A DNA stretch of 10,866 nt from Alkalinema sp. CAN_BIN05 (lineage in GTDB: Bacteria; Cyanobacteriota; Cyanobacteriia; Leptolyngbyales; Leptolyngbyaceae): assembly GCA_026786325.1 (NCBI GenBank), contig JAJAYH010000133.1, forward strand, positions 1-10,866. The letters run 5' to 3'. Under the pieces are notes generated by a model. It was not told the DNA's origin, did no database searches, and was given only the letters and a program-made list of their open reading frames with translations. The position numbers and the translations under genes were made by a program. Numbering within the stretch: position 1 is the first letter of the stretch; the number at the start of each line of letters is the position of its first letter. This document shows, in pieces, positions 1 to 7,154 of this stretch.

Positions 1-2055
1 CATCCGAGCCGAATAGCCCGCTGCCGTGACATAGCGCTCATAAGGAACCGTGTCCTCGGAGAAACTGCTGTAATACTCTTCAGTATCCAAAATCGCATCA
101 ACAACAGCATAGAAGCCCTTCTTGGCGGAAATATCGAAGTACTTATTAGTCTCATTACGACCATAAGTCGGGCGGCCCAGCAGACGACGATGGAGATACT
201 CAATCGCCTTCATCACGTAGAGCGGTGTCCAATACATTTTCAGATAGACACTGGACTTGGCCAAACGACGAATAAACTCACGAACCGTAATTTCGCCGTT
301 TTCCAGCTTAATTTCGTCCACAGTCAACCGCTGTCCCGAATACAAATCGCGACCAAAGACTTGGAAGTAACAAGCTTTAATCAATTTCTGAGCCGAGCTT
401 TCAGAGAATTTAACGCTCACCCCTTGGCTAGACGGAGAGTTAAACGCCCCAACTCCTTTACGAGAAATCCCCGTAAAACTAGGCTGCTGGTCAAACTTAA
501 AGACCTTTGGCCCAAGACTACCAGGATTGACACCCCGAGCGGCTGGGTTGCTGACCTGGTTGTTGATGCCGGGACCACGGGTAATCAGCAAACGACGCGT
601 GTCTTTGCCAAATGGAGCCGGGTTGCTGTTGGGATTGCGGGTTTCCTTGGGGAAAATTGCACCAAATTGGTTTTCGATCGGGTCATTACCGCGACCGTAG
701 ACATGTTGTTCAGGCAATGGTTGATCGTAGGCCGCAAACGTCGTAATGAACTGAGGCACCTTGCGGAACGGAGCGCTGTAATTAAACAGATCCTGCTGTG
801 GTCCCCAATTTCGGCATTCTTGAGCTTCTTGTCCCAATCCACGAAGGTACGGAACAGTCTCTTCACCGAAATAATCCGCATACTCATTCGAGTCTACTAA
901 CGCATCAACCAGCTTGCCTAAGCCGCCTGCTGAAACGATCGAGAAGTATTTCTGAACTTCTTCGCGAGACGATGGACCCCGGCCCAGAATATGCTTAAAC
1001 GCAAGTTCCAGAGCGCGGCTGTTGATAAAGGGTAGGAAGAACTGGCTGCGATACAAAGGCGATTTACAAAGGCGACGAACAAACTCCTTCATGGAGATTT
1101 CGCCACTCTTAACTCTGGATTCCAGGTCAGAAATGCCTTGGGAGTATGCCTTAGTAATGTCGCGCTCAAAGACTTGACGGTATGCCGCCTTGATCACATC
1201 GTTCTTTTCAACCCCAGACAGCCCCGTCTTCATGACAAACTTCTGGCGACGTTCTGACGCGTTGAAGTAAATCTGAGGCAGTGAAAGACCTTGCAAGTCT
1301 TTAGAGGTCCGCTGACGAACTTTATTGGACGGCGTTGGGGCGCGGAATTCATTGATCAAAATCGTGAAATATTGATCAATAATTTCAGCCGCTTGAGCAT
1401 CATTCTTAAAGTAAGACAACGATGCCGAGGCCATTTCTTGAAGGGCGACGATCGTGGCGGCAGTCGAACAAGCCGCTTCGATAATGTCGCGCAATCCGCG
1501 AGTGTTGACTTCAATGATGCTGGGGTCGCCCGCAACAATAGCGTAGGTGGTATACCGAAGGAACCAACTCATGTCCCGCAAGGACTTAGTCATATTCCCA
1601 GGACCGTAACGCGCCACATTAATCGGACGGAATCCGGGTGGAATGGGACCGCTACTAGAGGTAAACGCAGCCTTGAGTCCACCGAGTCCTTTACTGCTGC
1701 CGGAGGGCTGAGCATAGGTAGCTGTCCCGAGTTTCATACCTTCGCGGGTCGTGAGAACGGTGCCTGCGATCGTCATGATAGGCGCTTCCACTGGCTTCTC
1801 TAGGAAAGCCATGGGTGAACCGCCTGTAAAAATTCGATTGGCCGCACGGGACACAATCAGCTCCGAGTACTTCGTCAAAACCTGGGCGATTTCAATTCGC
1901 TTTGCACCGGATGCAAAGTACTGAATAAGCTGATCGAGTTCCCCTTTCGCCGGAAAGCGATCTTGCTGTTCGGCTTGGGAAATCGTGGTTAGAGCGACGG
2001 TTTGATAGAGTTGTGGGCGGGCCAAAGAGCTTCCACCACTTGCCTTAACACTCAT
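1..2055 (-). CDS. apcE: Phycobilisome core-membrane linker ApcE (3' part missing)
   Basis: ApcE (LCM) nucleates the allophycocyanin core, attaches the phycobilisome to the thylakoid and is a terminal energy emitter. The reading frame opens with ATG at 2055 (MSVKASGGSSLARPQLYQT, a classic ApcE start) and runs without a stop to base 1, giving 685 residues. Residues 1-240 form the phycobilin-binding domain, with the ApcE-specific loop insertion at roughly 80-150. The segment RDMSWFLRY lacks the usual CxRD bilin cysteine; Cys196 in EAACSTAAT sits where ApcE binds its bilin. Linker (PBS_linker_poly) repeat 1 spans about 275-400 and repeat 2 about 550-680, joined by a conserved arm containing RNWGPQQDLFNYSAPFRK. 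A purine-rich ribosome site (TAGGGAG) lies at 2068-2074. Family members have two to four linker repeats, so the missing length cannot be told. apcA and apcB are commonly next in the operon, which would be beyond the left edge. The identification is very secure. Confidence 0.97.
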   Translation of the reverse strand, partial: MSVKASGGSSLARPQLYQTVALTTISQAEQQDRFPAKGELDQLIQYFASGAKRIEIAQVLTKYSELIVSRAANRIFTGGSPMAFLEKPVEAPIMTIAGTVLTTREGMKLGTATYAQPSGSSKGLGGLKAAFTSSSGPIPPGFRPINVARYGPGNMTKSLRDMSWFLRYTTYAIVAGDPSIIEVNTRGLRDIIEAACSTAATIVALQEMASASLSYFKNDAQAAEIIDQYFTILINEFRAPTPSNKVRQRTSKDLQGLSLPQIYFNASERRQKFVMKTGLSGVEKNDVIKAAYRQVFERDITKAYSQGISDLESRVKSGEISMKEFVRRLCKSPLYRSQFFLPFINSRALELAFKHILGRGPSSREEVQKYFSIVSAGGLGKLVDALVDSNEYADYFGEETVPYLRGLGQEAQECRNWGPQQDLFNYSAPFRKVPQFITTFAAYDQPLPEQHVYGRGNDPIENQFGAIFPKETRNPNSNPAPFGKDTRRLLITRGPGINNQVSNPAARGVNPGSLGPKVFKFDQQPSFTGISRKGVGAFNSPSSQGVSVKFSESSAQKLIKACYFQVFGRDLYSGQRLTVDEIKLENGEITVREFIRRLAKSSVYLKMYWTPLYVMKAIEYLHRRLLGRPTYGRNETNKYFDISAKKGFYAVVDAILDTEEYYSSFSEDTVPYERYVTAAGYSARM

Positions 2056-2330
2056 TGGATTCTAAAGCTCCCTACGGATCGTTAACAGCATTGAAGTCTG
2101 ACTGCCGCATGGGATAGCCATGAATCCTCTCAAAAAAGAGGCTCAAACCCCAGGGCAAACCTATTGAAAATACATTAGAACGTTTTTGAACCCGACAAGC
2201 CGTTTGTAAACAACTGTGACAAAGCTCTTGGACGCGTTTCAGATACCTAATTCTAGAGAGCCAAGGGAGTTCTGATGAGAAGCTCGATACCTTTCGTTAC
2301 ATTCTCCCGATTCACACTACATTTTCGATA
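2056..2330 (-). promoter_or_regulatory. apcE upstream region and probable 5' leader
   Basis: I see no gene in this stretch upstream of apcE, which must hold the promoter of a very highly expressed operon. Read on the minus strand, it contains an AT-rich segment at about 2161-2190 and a TAGAAT hexamer near 2252, either of which could belong to a -10 element. No convincing -35 with good spacing could be fixed. A small inverted repeat (CCTCT 2126-2130, AGAGG 2137-2141, six-base loop) would fold in the leader about 70 bases before the start codon. The ribosome site is at 2068-2074. The regulatory role is inferred from position only. Confidence 0.4.
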
Positions 2331-2384
2331 CAAAACAAAATCCACGAGACCATGGGGTTTGCCTGCTCCCGTCAGTCCCGTGGA
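2331..2384 (-). terminator. Rho-independent terminator of the small membrane-protein gene
   Basis: On the minus strand, TCCACGGGAC (2384-2375) pairs with GTCTCGTGGA (2350-2341) as a 10-bp stem with one G-U wobble, closing a 24-base loop. It is followed directly by the T-rich tract TTTTGTTTTG (2340-2331). The same bases transcribed from the plus strand would give an A-C mismatch, so the structure is better on the minus strand. It begins 23 bases after the stop codon of the 2408-2746 gene and insulates it from apcE. Confidence 0.75.
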
Positions 2385-2407
2385 TTCATAGATTCTTAAG
2401 ATATTGC

Positions 2408-2746
2408 TTAAGACATTGATTCTTCTATCGCCGCCAGCATTGTTGTCGTCAGAATTATTACCACAAGAGGCTTCCAGCTTTCGGACCAAATCCGCACCAG
2501 CAATGTCACATGGGAATCGTGATTGAATACGCCGAACAATAAGACACTTAAGGTCAGTCCAATTAAGGCCAAGAATAATAACTTAACAATTGTTCTTGAT
2601 AAGTTAAAAAATGGCCCATATCGACGGCGAGGCGAAGAAGCGGACGATCGCTTAACTCTTGTATCGGATATGGGTGTATCGGACACGGGTGTATCAGATA
2701 CGGGACGGCGAACTGGAACAAAATTGAATGGGGTATGAAGTGCCAT
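2408..2746 (-). CDS. Small two-helix membrane protein, function unknown
   Basis: This predicted 112-residue protein is not one I recognise. The N-terminal half is hydrophilic and basic, with a pentapeptide repeat SDTPV-SDTPI-SDTRV at residues 17-31 and an arginine cluster at about 40-42. Two hydrophobic stretches follow, about 53-74 (IVKLLFLALIGLTLSVLLFG) and 92-107 (KPLVVIILTTTMLAAI), which suggests a helical hairpin in a membrane. The positive residues before the first helix favour a cytoplasmic N-terminus. The gene is supported by an ATG with a strong Shine-Dalgarno GGAGG at 2754-2758, seven bases upstream, and by a convincing terminator just after its TAA. It is divergent from the DUF3038 gene and in line with apcE, but the terminator separates them. 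A reading frame at 2253-2489 overlaps its end but has no comparable start signal. Confidence 0.7.
   Translation of the reverse strand: MALHTPFNFVPVRRPVSDTPVSDTPISDTRVKRSSASSPRRRYGPFFNLSRTIVKLLFLALIGLTLSVLLFGVFNHDSHVTLLVRIWSESWKPLVVIILTTTMLAAIEESMS
2661..2705 (-). repeat. Three tandem 15-base repeats inside the small membrane-protein gene
   Basis: Plus-strand units GTATCGGATATGGGT, GTATCGGACACGGGT and GTATCAGATACGGGA are contiguous. They preserve frame and encode three SDT-containing pentapeptides near the N-terminus. Several differences between units are silent, so the repeat is not newly copied. Confidence 0.85.
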
Positions 2747-3020
2747 AATGTGGCCTCCGAATGTTTACACATCGGTAAAGTAGTTAGAAGGGCGGAAATG
2801 ATTGCCCCTCATGACCACCATAGTGGCTGACGCTGTTAATTAATGTCTGTTGGAGACTGTGGGATTCAGCAATAAGACCAGAGAGAACAAGCATTCTGGA
2901 GCTTTGAAATAATTGTGGGAAAATAGAGGGGAATGTGGGATTTTGCTGCTGTATCCTAACCTAAGTCTAAGTTCTAAGTTCTGACCGTTCTCAGTTTTTG
3001 ACGTTACTCGCGAGTCGCCC
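2747..3020. promoter_or_regulatory. Divergent promoter region with repeated TGTGGGA and CTAAGT motifs
   Basis: This non-coding stretch separates the minus-strand small membrane-protein gene from the plus-strand DUF3038 gene and must serve both. It holds three direct copies of TGTGGGA (2858-2864, 2914-2920, 2934-2940). The last two start 20 bases apart, about two helical turns. A tandem run of CTAAGT or CTAAGTT units follows at 2961-2980. A TATCCT hexamer at 2952-2957 could be a -10 for DUF3038, but no clear -35 was found. Confidence 0.4.
2961..2980. repeat. Short tandem CTAAGT(T) repeat
   Basis: Three consecutive units, CTAAGT, CTAAGTT and CTAAGTT, lie 41 bases upstream of the DUF3038 start. 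Short tandem repeats with six- to seven-base units are common in cyanobacterial intergenic DNA. No function can be read from it. Confidence 0.7.
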
Positions 3021-3617
3021 ATGACCTCCACGATCGGACCTAACACCGCTCTTGACGCATCTCTAGATGCCTTAAGTATCAACATCGTTCCAGATTCAGA
3101 ACATCTCGACAACATTAAAACCCAGCTTGATCTGGTTCTTTTAGCCATCGAATCAATTACCAATGTTAGTTCAGAAGCCATGCTTCAAGCTGCAATAGAC
3201 TTGGGGTTAGAGTCTATAGTGGCCGATCGAGTATCCCTCTGGCGACTGCGCCAATCGAATCCCCAGCGCAAGGGCCAAAGCGGTCGAAAAAAACTGGATG
3301 TTGAAGAAGCTCGTGCCCTAACCCTAATTAGCTGCCATCTGGCCAAAGCACACAACAGTGAAATTCGTCACGCAATAGCCCTACTCGAACAGCTTACTGA
3401 ACAAAACCGAGCACCCCACCAAGACCCAATCCTGGGTGACTATCTGGATAAATTTCAAAATACCTACCAAGATCGGATGGACAATGCAGATCTTCCCACG
3501 CCCGATCTGCTCACACACTTGGCCCTAAAACTATTGATTGATCTATTGTTTTACAGCACCAACCAAGGATCCAGGAGACTATGGTCGGCCTTGCTCGATC
3601 GGTCCCTCATTGTCTAA
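3021..3617 (+). CDS. DUF3038 family protein
   Basis: This is a 198-residue soluble protein of the cyanobacterium-restricted DUF3038 family, whose function is unknown. The recognisable core runs from about residue 35 to the end: the QLDLVLLAIESIT and SEAMLQAAIDLGLESIVADRVSLWRLRQSNPQRK segments, the LDVEEARALTLISCHLA segment, the EQLTEQNRAPHQ segment, and the C-terminal LALKLLIDLLFYS and RRLWSALLDRS segments. No signal peptide or membrane helix is visible, and it looks mostly alpha-helical. The ATG at 3021 has no clear Shine-Dalgarno, which is common in cyanobacteria. The 30 or so N-terminal residues are variable in the family, so the start is less sure than the identity. The DUF4335 gene follows on the same strand after 129 bases. 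From memory these two families are often neighbours, so joint expression is likely. Confidence 0.9.
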   Translation: MTSTIGPNTALDASLDALSINIVPDSEHLDNIKTQLDLVLLAIESITNVSSEAMLQAAIDLGLESIVADRVSLWRLRQSNPQRKGQSGRKKLDVEEARALTLISCHLAKAHNSEIRHAIALLEQLTEQNRAPHQDPILGDYLDKFQNTYQDRMDNADLPTPDLLTHLALKLLIDLLFYSTNQGSRRLWSALLDRSLIV

Positions 3618-3746
3618 ATCAGCATTCAGGTCTTATCTACCCAGTTCAGGAATTCGATACGTTAAACTAACATCGTCACTCCCTGTTTTCTATTGTCATC
3701 TCGTCATTGCCTAATCTTTCCGCAGCAGTTGTTCTTACCATTTGCC

Positions 3747-5132
3747 ATGACCGTTTCCCAAAACACTGAACTAGATCCATCGGCACTCACAACCCTGGGA
3801 AGTCCTGGATCCATACTGCGGCAGTACAGCGCCCCCACTTGCAAGCTGGAAATCTCCGCCAACCCATCAGCTTTATCACACTGGGCCAGAAAACTCGCCC
3901 TTAAAAATCAACGGTTTCTACTCAAATTTGAGGATTCGCGTGTCAGTGAAGACCAATGGACGACATTGCGAGGCGATCGGCTCAAACTAGAAGCCCTGAC
4001 CGAAGCCGTTGCAACCTACGTCCAAACGTTCCTGAGCCAATCCAAAAACCTGGAACGATCGCAGGACAGCGACGATCTCACGGGCATCATTCTGCCAGAA
4101 TTTTCCAACCAAACCATCTCCCTTCAACCCAAAGGTTTACTTTCTCACACGCTTCATCTTGGCCCGATCGTCTCAGACCGCTCCGAAGGCAGCATTACCC
4201 TCTCATCCACACAGCTTGCCGACCTAGCATCAGTCTTAGATGAACACAGTAGTGAGACGTTAGCCATTCCCACGCTTAATCGGGATACGGCTTGGATTCG
4301 ATCGCCTGTAGCCTGGGGCAAAATTGCAGCATTATCATTACTTTCTGTCGGAGTCACTGCAACGGTTCTACGACAGTTCGACCCAAAACCCGCCCCCAGT
4401 TTAATTGCATCCCAGGCCAGCGATCAACGTCTCACCCCGCCGTCCATTCCTCAGCCAACGCCTACTAATCCTTTATTCCAGCCCAATACCCTTCCTGGTA
4501 TTCAACCAGGAACGATCGCCGCTAACCCGAATTCTCCACTCAACAACAATTCCGTCACAGTTGACAAAAATATATCGTCAACTTCAACAACCTCACCCTC
4601 GATCGATAACCCTAAAGACAACAAGTTGAATATTCCAGTTGCGCCCCCACTCGACGGAGCCAAACCGATCGAAAATCCACCTCCAAAGAACGCATCATCC
4701 GCGACCAAAAAGCTCGCCAGCAATCAATCTGTAACAGAACAAGGCCAACCCTTGGCACCGAATCCGGCCACTGCACCGATCGCCCCAATTACTGCGTCCA
4801 AACCATTCTCAGATGCGAGTTCAAGAGCAGATAATGATCCCGCCCCACCCCTAGATCTCACTATTCAAATCGGAGTAATCCAATCCAAGGTTCCAACCAA
4901 ATGGACTCCGCCTGAGAAATTTTCTGGAGACATCACATATTTAATGGAAGTGTCTGCTGCCGGAACCGTTATTTCTGTAATTCCAGAAGGACAAGGTTTA
5001 CCTGCTGCTGAAGCCATTGTGCCGAAGAAAGGTGAAACGATCGCTCCGGCACTTGCTAAAAATAGCCAACCGTACAGAGTTCGCATTTTCTTCTATACAA
5101 ATGGCGACGTAAGTGTAAAGCGAGCATACTAA
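3747..5132 (+). CDS. DUF4335 family membrane-anchored protein with TonB-like layout
   Basis: A 461-residue protein of the cyanobacterial DUF4335 family, function unknown. Residues 1-190 are the conserved N-terminal domain: LRQYSAPTCKLEI, then FLLKFEDSRVSEDQWTTLRG and LEALTEAVATYVQTFL, then the TLHLGPI segment and LADLASVLDEHSSETLAIPTL. One hydrophobic helix follows at about 191-210 (KIAALSLLSVGVTATVL). A low-complexity stretch rich in Pro, Asn, Ser and Thr covers about 212-370. The C-terminal domain at 375-461 ends in ITYLMEVSAAGTVISVIPEG and RVRIFFYTNGDVSVKRAY. One helix, a long proline-rich spacer and a small C-terminal alpha/beta domain resemble the architecture of TonB, though I see no sequence proof of homology. 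The N-terminal domain is probably cytoplasmic and the C-terminal one periplasmic. An in-frame TTG at 3693 would add 18 residues. I chose the ATG at 3747 because MTVS is a natural start and the extension looks non-conserved. It ends nine bases from the convergent kinase gene. Confidence 0.88.
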   Translation: MTVSQNTELDPSALTTLGSPGSILRQYSAPTCKLEISANPSALSHWARKLALKNQRFLLKFEDSRVSEDQWTTLRGDRLKLEALTEAVATYVQTFLSQSKNLERSQDSDDLTGIILPEFSNQTISLQPKGLLSHTLHLGPIVSDRSEGSITLSSTQLADLASVLDEHSSETLAIPTLNRDTAWIRSPVAWGKIAALSLLSVGVTATVLRQFDPKPAPSLIASQASDQRLTPPSIPQPTPTNPLFQPNTLPGIQPGTIAANPNSPLNNNSVTVDKNISSTSTTSPSIDNPKDNKLNIPVAPPLDGAKPIENPPPKNASSATKKLASNQSVTEQGQPLAPNPATAPIAPITASKPFSDASSRADNDPAPPLDLTIQIGVIQSKVPTKWTPPEKFSGDITYLMEVSAAGTVISVIPEGQGLPAAEAIVPKKGETIAPALAKNSQPYRVRIFFYTNGDVSVKRAY

Positions 5133-5141
5133 AAACTCAAC

Positions 5142-6983
5142 CTAGTAAATCTCTACAGATAAGCTGTAATCGCTCTTACGTTTATTCGCTGATACTTCCA
5201 AAACGTAGTCGCCATCCATCGGCAACCGTCCCTGCCACGAACTCGACTGAACCGACGTGCCACCAATCCGATCGCCATGGGGACTAATCAAGCTGACCGC
5301 CACATCACCCTGAACACCATTAATAATCATTATTTTATTGTTTTGAGCCTTAACAATATATCGCCTCAAATGCTTAAGGCTTAATTCTCCCGTCACCGTA
5401 GTACCACTTCTTCCCGTTGCAAATTTGAGCCGTTGTGTCTGTATATTCACCTCGCGATTTAACGGTGTTATCGAAATATCTAAGGCATGAACACCCGTCC
5501 CTGAAACCCGGACAGAATAGGTATCATTAGCAGGCAACGTTCCTGTCCAACTTCGCGTTTGAATCGAGGATGTCTCCAAAGGCATTCCGTTCGCCCGAGT
5601 AATGTTCATCAACACACTAGATCCATTCAGAGACACACTCATGATCTGCCCCCGTAATGCCTTTAAGGTATAAACCTGTGTACTGTTGCCCTGAAGATTC
5701 CCCGCCACCATTTTCGACATTTCTCCCGCATTAAATAAAATTTCAGCAGGTTCACCGGGATTCGCAGCAATCACAGAGTCAACGGATTGGACAACGGACT
5801 CATTCTGCAATAGTTGAGCGTTACTCGAAGGCATTGGACCTCGGAAAATGAAGGTTCCCATTCCCAAAAGTGCGAGGATGCTTCCGATAATTGCAATTCG
5901 GGGAGAAATCAAATTCAATGACAACGATCGGACTGCTTTCCCAGATTGAGGTGTGGTAACAGAATGAACAGAACGAGAAAACCCAAGCCAATCACGCAGA
6001 TCTCGATGAACGCTAATATCCTGACTCGAATCCAATGGAGTTGCAAATACAATATCGTCTCCACCCCCTGGATCCATAAGCATCTGAGTAGCAGGAGCTT
6101 GGTCGCCTAGAATCGGCAGCAAATCCAGCCAAACTCGACGAGCTGTGGGATAGCGATCGTCGGGATGCAAGAACAACATCTTGCGCAGAATTTCAGCCAA
6201 CGGCGCACTGATATTGGCATGAGCTTCCCACTCCCATTCCAATGTCTGACTGTTAAGCAATGAACTCGGCTCGCGCCCGGTCAACAGAACTAAACAAGTT
6301 GCCGCCAATGAATAAAGATCGTTGTGAGGTTTTACATTTCCCGTCTGAAGCTGTTCTGGGGGAGAATAACCAATTTTGCCAACCCATGTCATTGATGACA
6401 CTAAAGCTAACCCACTGGTCGCCTCTTTCACAGCAGCAAAATCAATTAAAACTGGAAGCCCTTGCTGGGAGCCATTGTCTGAACCATTGTCTGAACCAGT
6501 CTCAGTAACATGAGGCGACAGAATGATATTGTCTGGGGTGATGTCCCGATGGATGATGTTCCGATCGTGAAGATAACTCAACACGGGTAAAAGATTGGCC
6601 AAAAGATGAAGCACTTCCGTTTCAGAGAACCGTTTGTTGTCTTCTTTCTTTCGTTGGTTTAGAAGCGATCGATAGGTATCGCCCTTAACGTAGTCTTGAA
6701 CCAAAAATAAACGATTATCCTCCTCAAATGCCGCCCAAAATCGTGGAATTTGGGGATGCTGAATTTGATACAAAATACTGGCTTCACGATAAAATAAATC
6801 CCTAGCTTTGCTAACCAGCGATTCATCTTGATAGGAGACAGAAAACTCCTTGATTACGCAAGATTCCTGAAATCGCTCTTGGTCTAATGCGAGATAGGTT
6901 CGGACAAACCCGCCTTGCCCCAAGACCCGATGGATCAAGTAGCGTTGTCTCAGCAGCATGGTATTCGGAAGAGAAGAAGCCAT
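5142..6983 (-). CDS. Transmembrane Ser/Thr protein kinase-like protein with duplicated extracytoplasmic domain
   Basis: A 613-residue protein counted from ATG 6983 (a TTG at 6995 and an ATG at 6959 are alternatives). The kinase domain covers about 14-290: glycine loop LGQGGFVRTYLA (21-32), VIK lysine Lys45, helix-C glutamate Glu67, catalytic loop HRDITPDN (145-152, Asp147 and Asn152), DFA (181-183), then GYSPPEQ (205-211). A GSDN repeat insertion (163-172) lies between catalytic loop and DFA. A membrane helix follows at about 362-380 (RIAIIGSILALLGMGTFIF). The remainder, probably periplasmic, holds two related beta-rich units, about 428-507 and 520-613, sharing SIQTRSWTGTLPANDTYSV and SVQSSSWQGRLPMDGDYVL. 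Two usually conserved glycines are replaced: Val27 in the loop and Ala183 in DFG. Lys, Glu, HRD-Asp, Asn and DFG-Asp are all present, so activity is possible but uncertain. By family knowledge it would phosphorylate proteins in response to an envelope signal; the substrate is unknown. It is divergent from the DUF2997 cassette. Confidence 0.9.
   Translation of the reverse strand: MASSLPNTMLLRQRYLIHRVLGQGGFVRTYLALDQERFQESCVIKEFSVSYQDESLVSKARDLFYREASILYQIQHPQIPRFWAAFEEDNRLFLVQDYVKGDTYRSLLNQRKKEDNKRFSETEVLHLLANLLPVLSYLHDRNIIHRDITPDNIILSPHVTETGSDNGSDNGSQQGLPVLIDFAAVKEATSGLALVSSMTWVGKIGYSPPEQLQTGNVKPHNDLYSLAATCLVLLTGREPSSLLNSQTLEWEWEAHANISAPLAEILRKMLFLHPDDRYPTARRVWLDLLPILGDQAPATQMLMDPGGGDDIVFATPLDSSQDISVHRDLRDWLGFSRSVHSVTTPQSGKAVRSLSLNLISPRIAIIGSILALLGMGTFIFRGPMPSSNAQLLQNESVVQSVDSVIAANPGEPAEILFNAGEMSKMVAGNLQGNSTQVYTLKALRGQIMSVSLNGSSVLMNITRANGMPLETSSIQTRSWTGTLPANDTYSVRVSGTGVHALDISITPLNREVNIQTQRLKFATGRSGTTVTGELSLKHLRRYIVKAQNNKIMIINGVQGDVAVSLISPHGDRIGGTSVQSSSWQGRLPMDGDYVLEVSANKRKSDYSLSVEIY
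6472..6495 (-). repeat. Two exact 12-base tandem units in the kinase gene
   Basis: CCATTGTCTGAA occurs twice in succession on the plus strand, with partial units on both sides. It encodes the GSDNGSDNGS stretch in an insertion between the catalytic loop and the DFA motif. The repeat keeps frame. Because the two units are identical, the copy number may vary between strains. Confidence 0.8.
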
Positions 6984-7154
6984 CACAGGAGTCAAGGTTT
7001 AAAGTAGTGTTAGAAAGCGATGCAGACATTCAGGGTGTATTATGTTGTTTATATAACTTAGTAATAAGCGAAGCTCCAATGGGTCATGACCCCCTATCAC
7101 TTGACTCAATGGAGAAGTTACGCGAAACTGAGGTAGATCGTATTAGTGATCATG
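6984..7154. promoter_or_regulatory. Divergent promoter region between the kinase and the DUF2997 cassette
   Basis: This 171-base region serves both strands. On the plus strand, TATAAC at 7052-7057 is a fair -10, with TTCAGG (7029-7034) 17 bases upstream as a weak -35. On the minus strand, TAATAC and TTACTA sit in the same AT-rich segment, so the two promoters would overlap. A perfect palindrome lies at 7081-7092, downstream of the plus-strand -10, where a bound repressor could block the cassette. GAGGT at 7130-7134 is the best ribosome-site candidate for DUF2997. All promoter assignments are by eye. Confidence 0.4.
7081..7092. promoter_or_regulatory. Perfect 12-bp palindrome GGGTCATGACCC, possible operator
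   Basis: GGGTCATGACCC is identical to its reverse complement over all 12 bases. It lies between a plausible -10 (7052-7057) and the DUF2997 start. Such symmetry fits a dimeric DNA-binding protein better than an RNA hairpin, since there is no loop. No regulator is encoded in the window. Confidence 0.45.

Noticed and set aside
190..900. Plus-strand open frame of 236 codons, with others at 798-998 and 1291-1803
   Set aside because: They lie antisense to apcE, whose protein sequence is unmistakable through the whole stretch. Their predicted products have no recognisable motif and atypical composition.
2253..2489. Minus-strand open frame of 78 codons overlapping the end of the small membrane-protein gene
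   Set aside because: It lacks a ribosome site, runs through the terminator hairpin and is out of frame with the better supported gene at 2408-2746.
3693..3746. TTG-initiated 18-residue N-terminal extension of the DUF4335 protein
   Set aside because: No ribosome site supports it, and the ATG at 3747 gives a natural start for the conserved domain. The extension does not resemble a usable signal peptide.
4494..4510. Small hairpin CCTGGT / ACCAGG inside the DUF4335 gene
   Set aside because: It lies in the coding low-complexity linker, is only six base pairs and has no T tract. It is probably chance.
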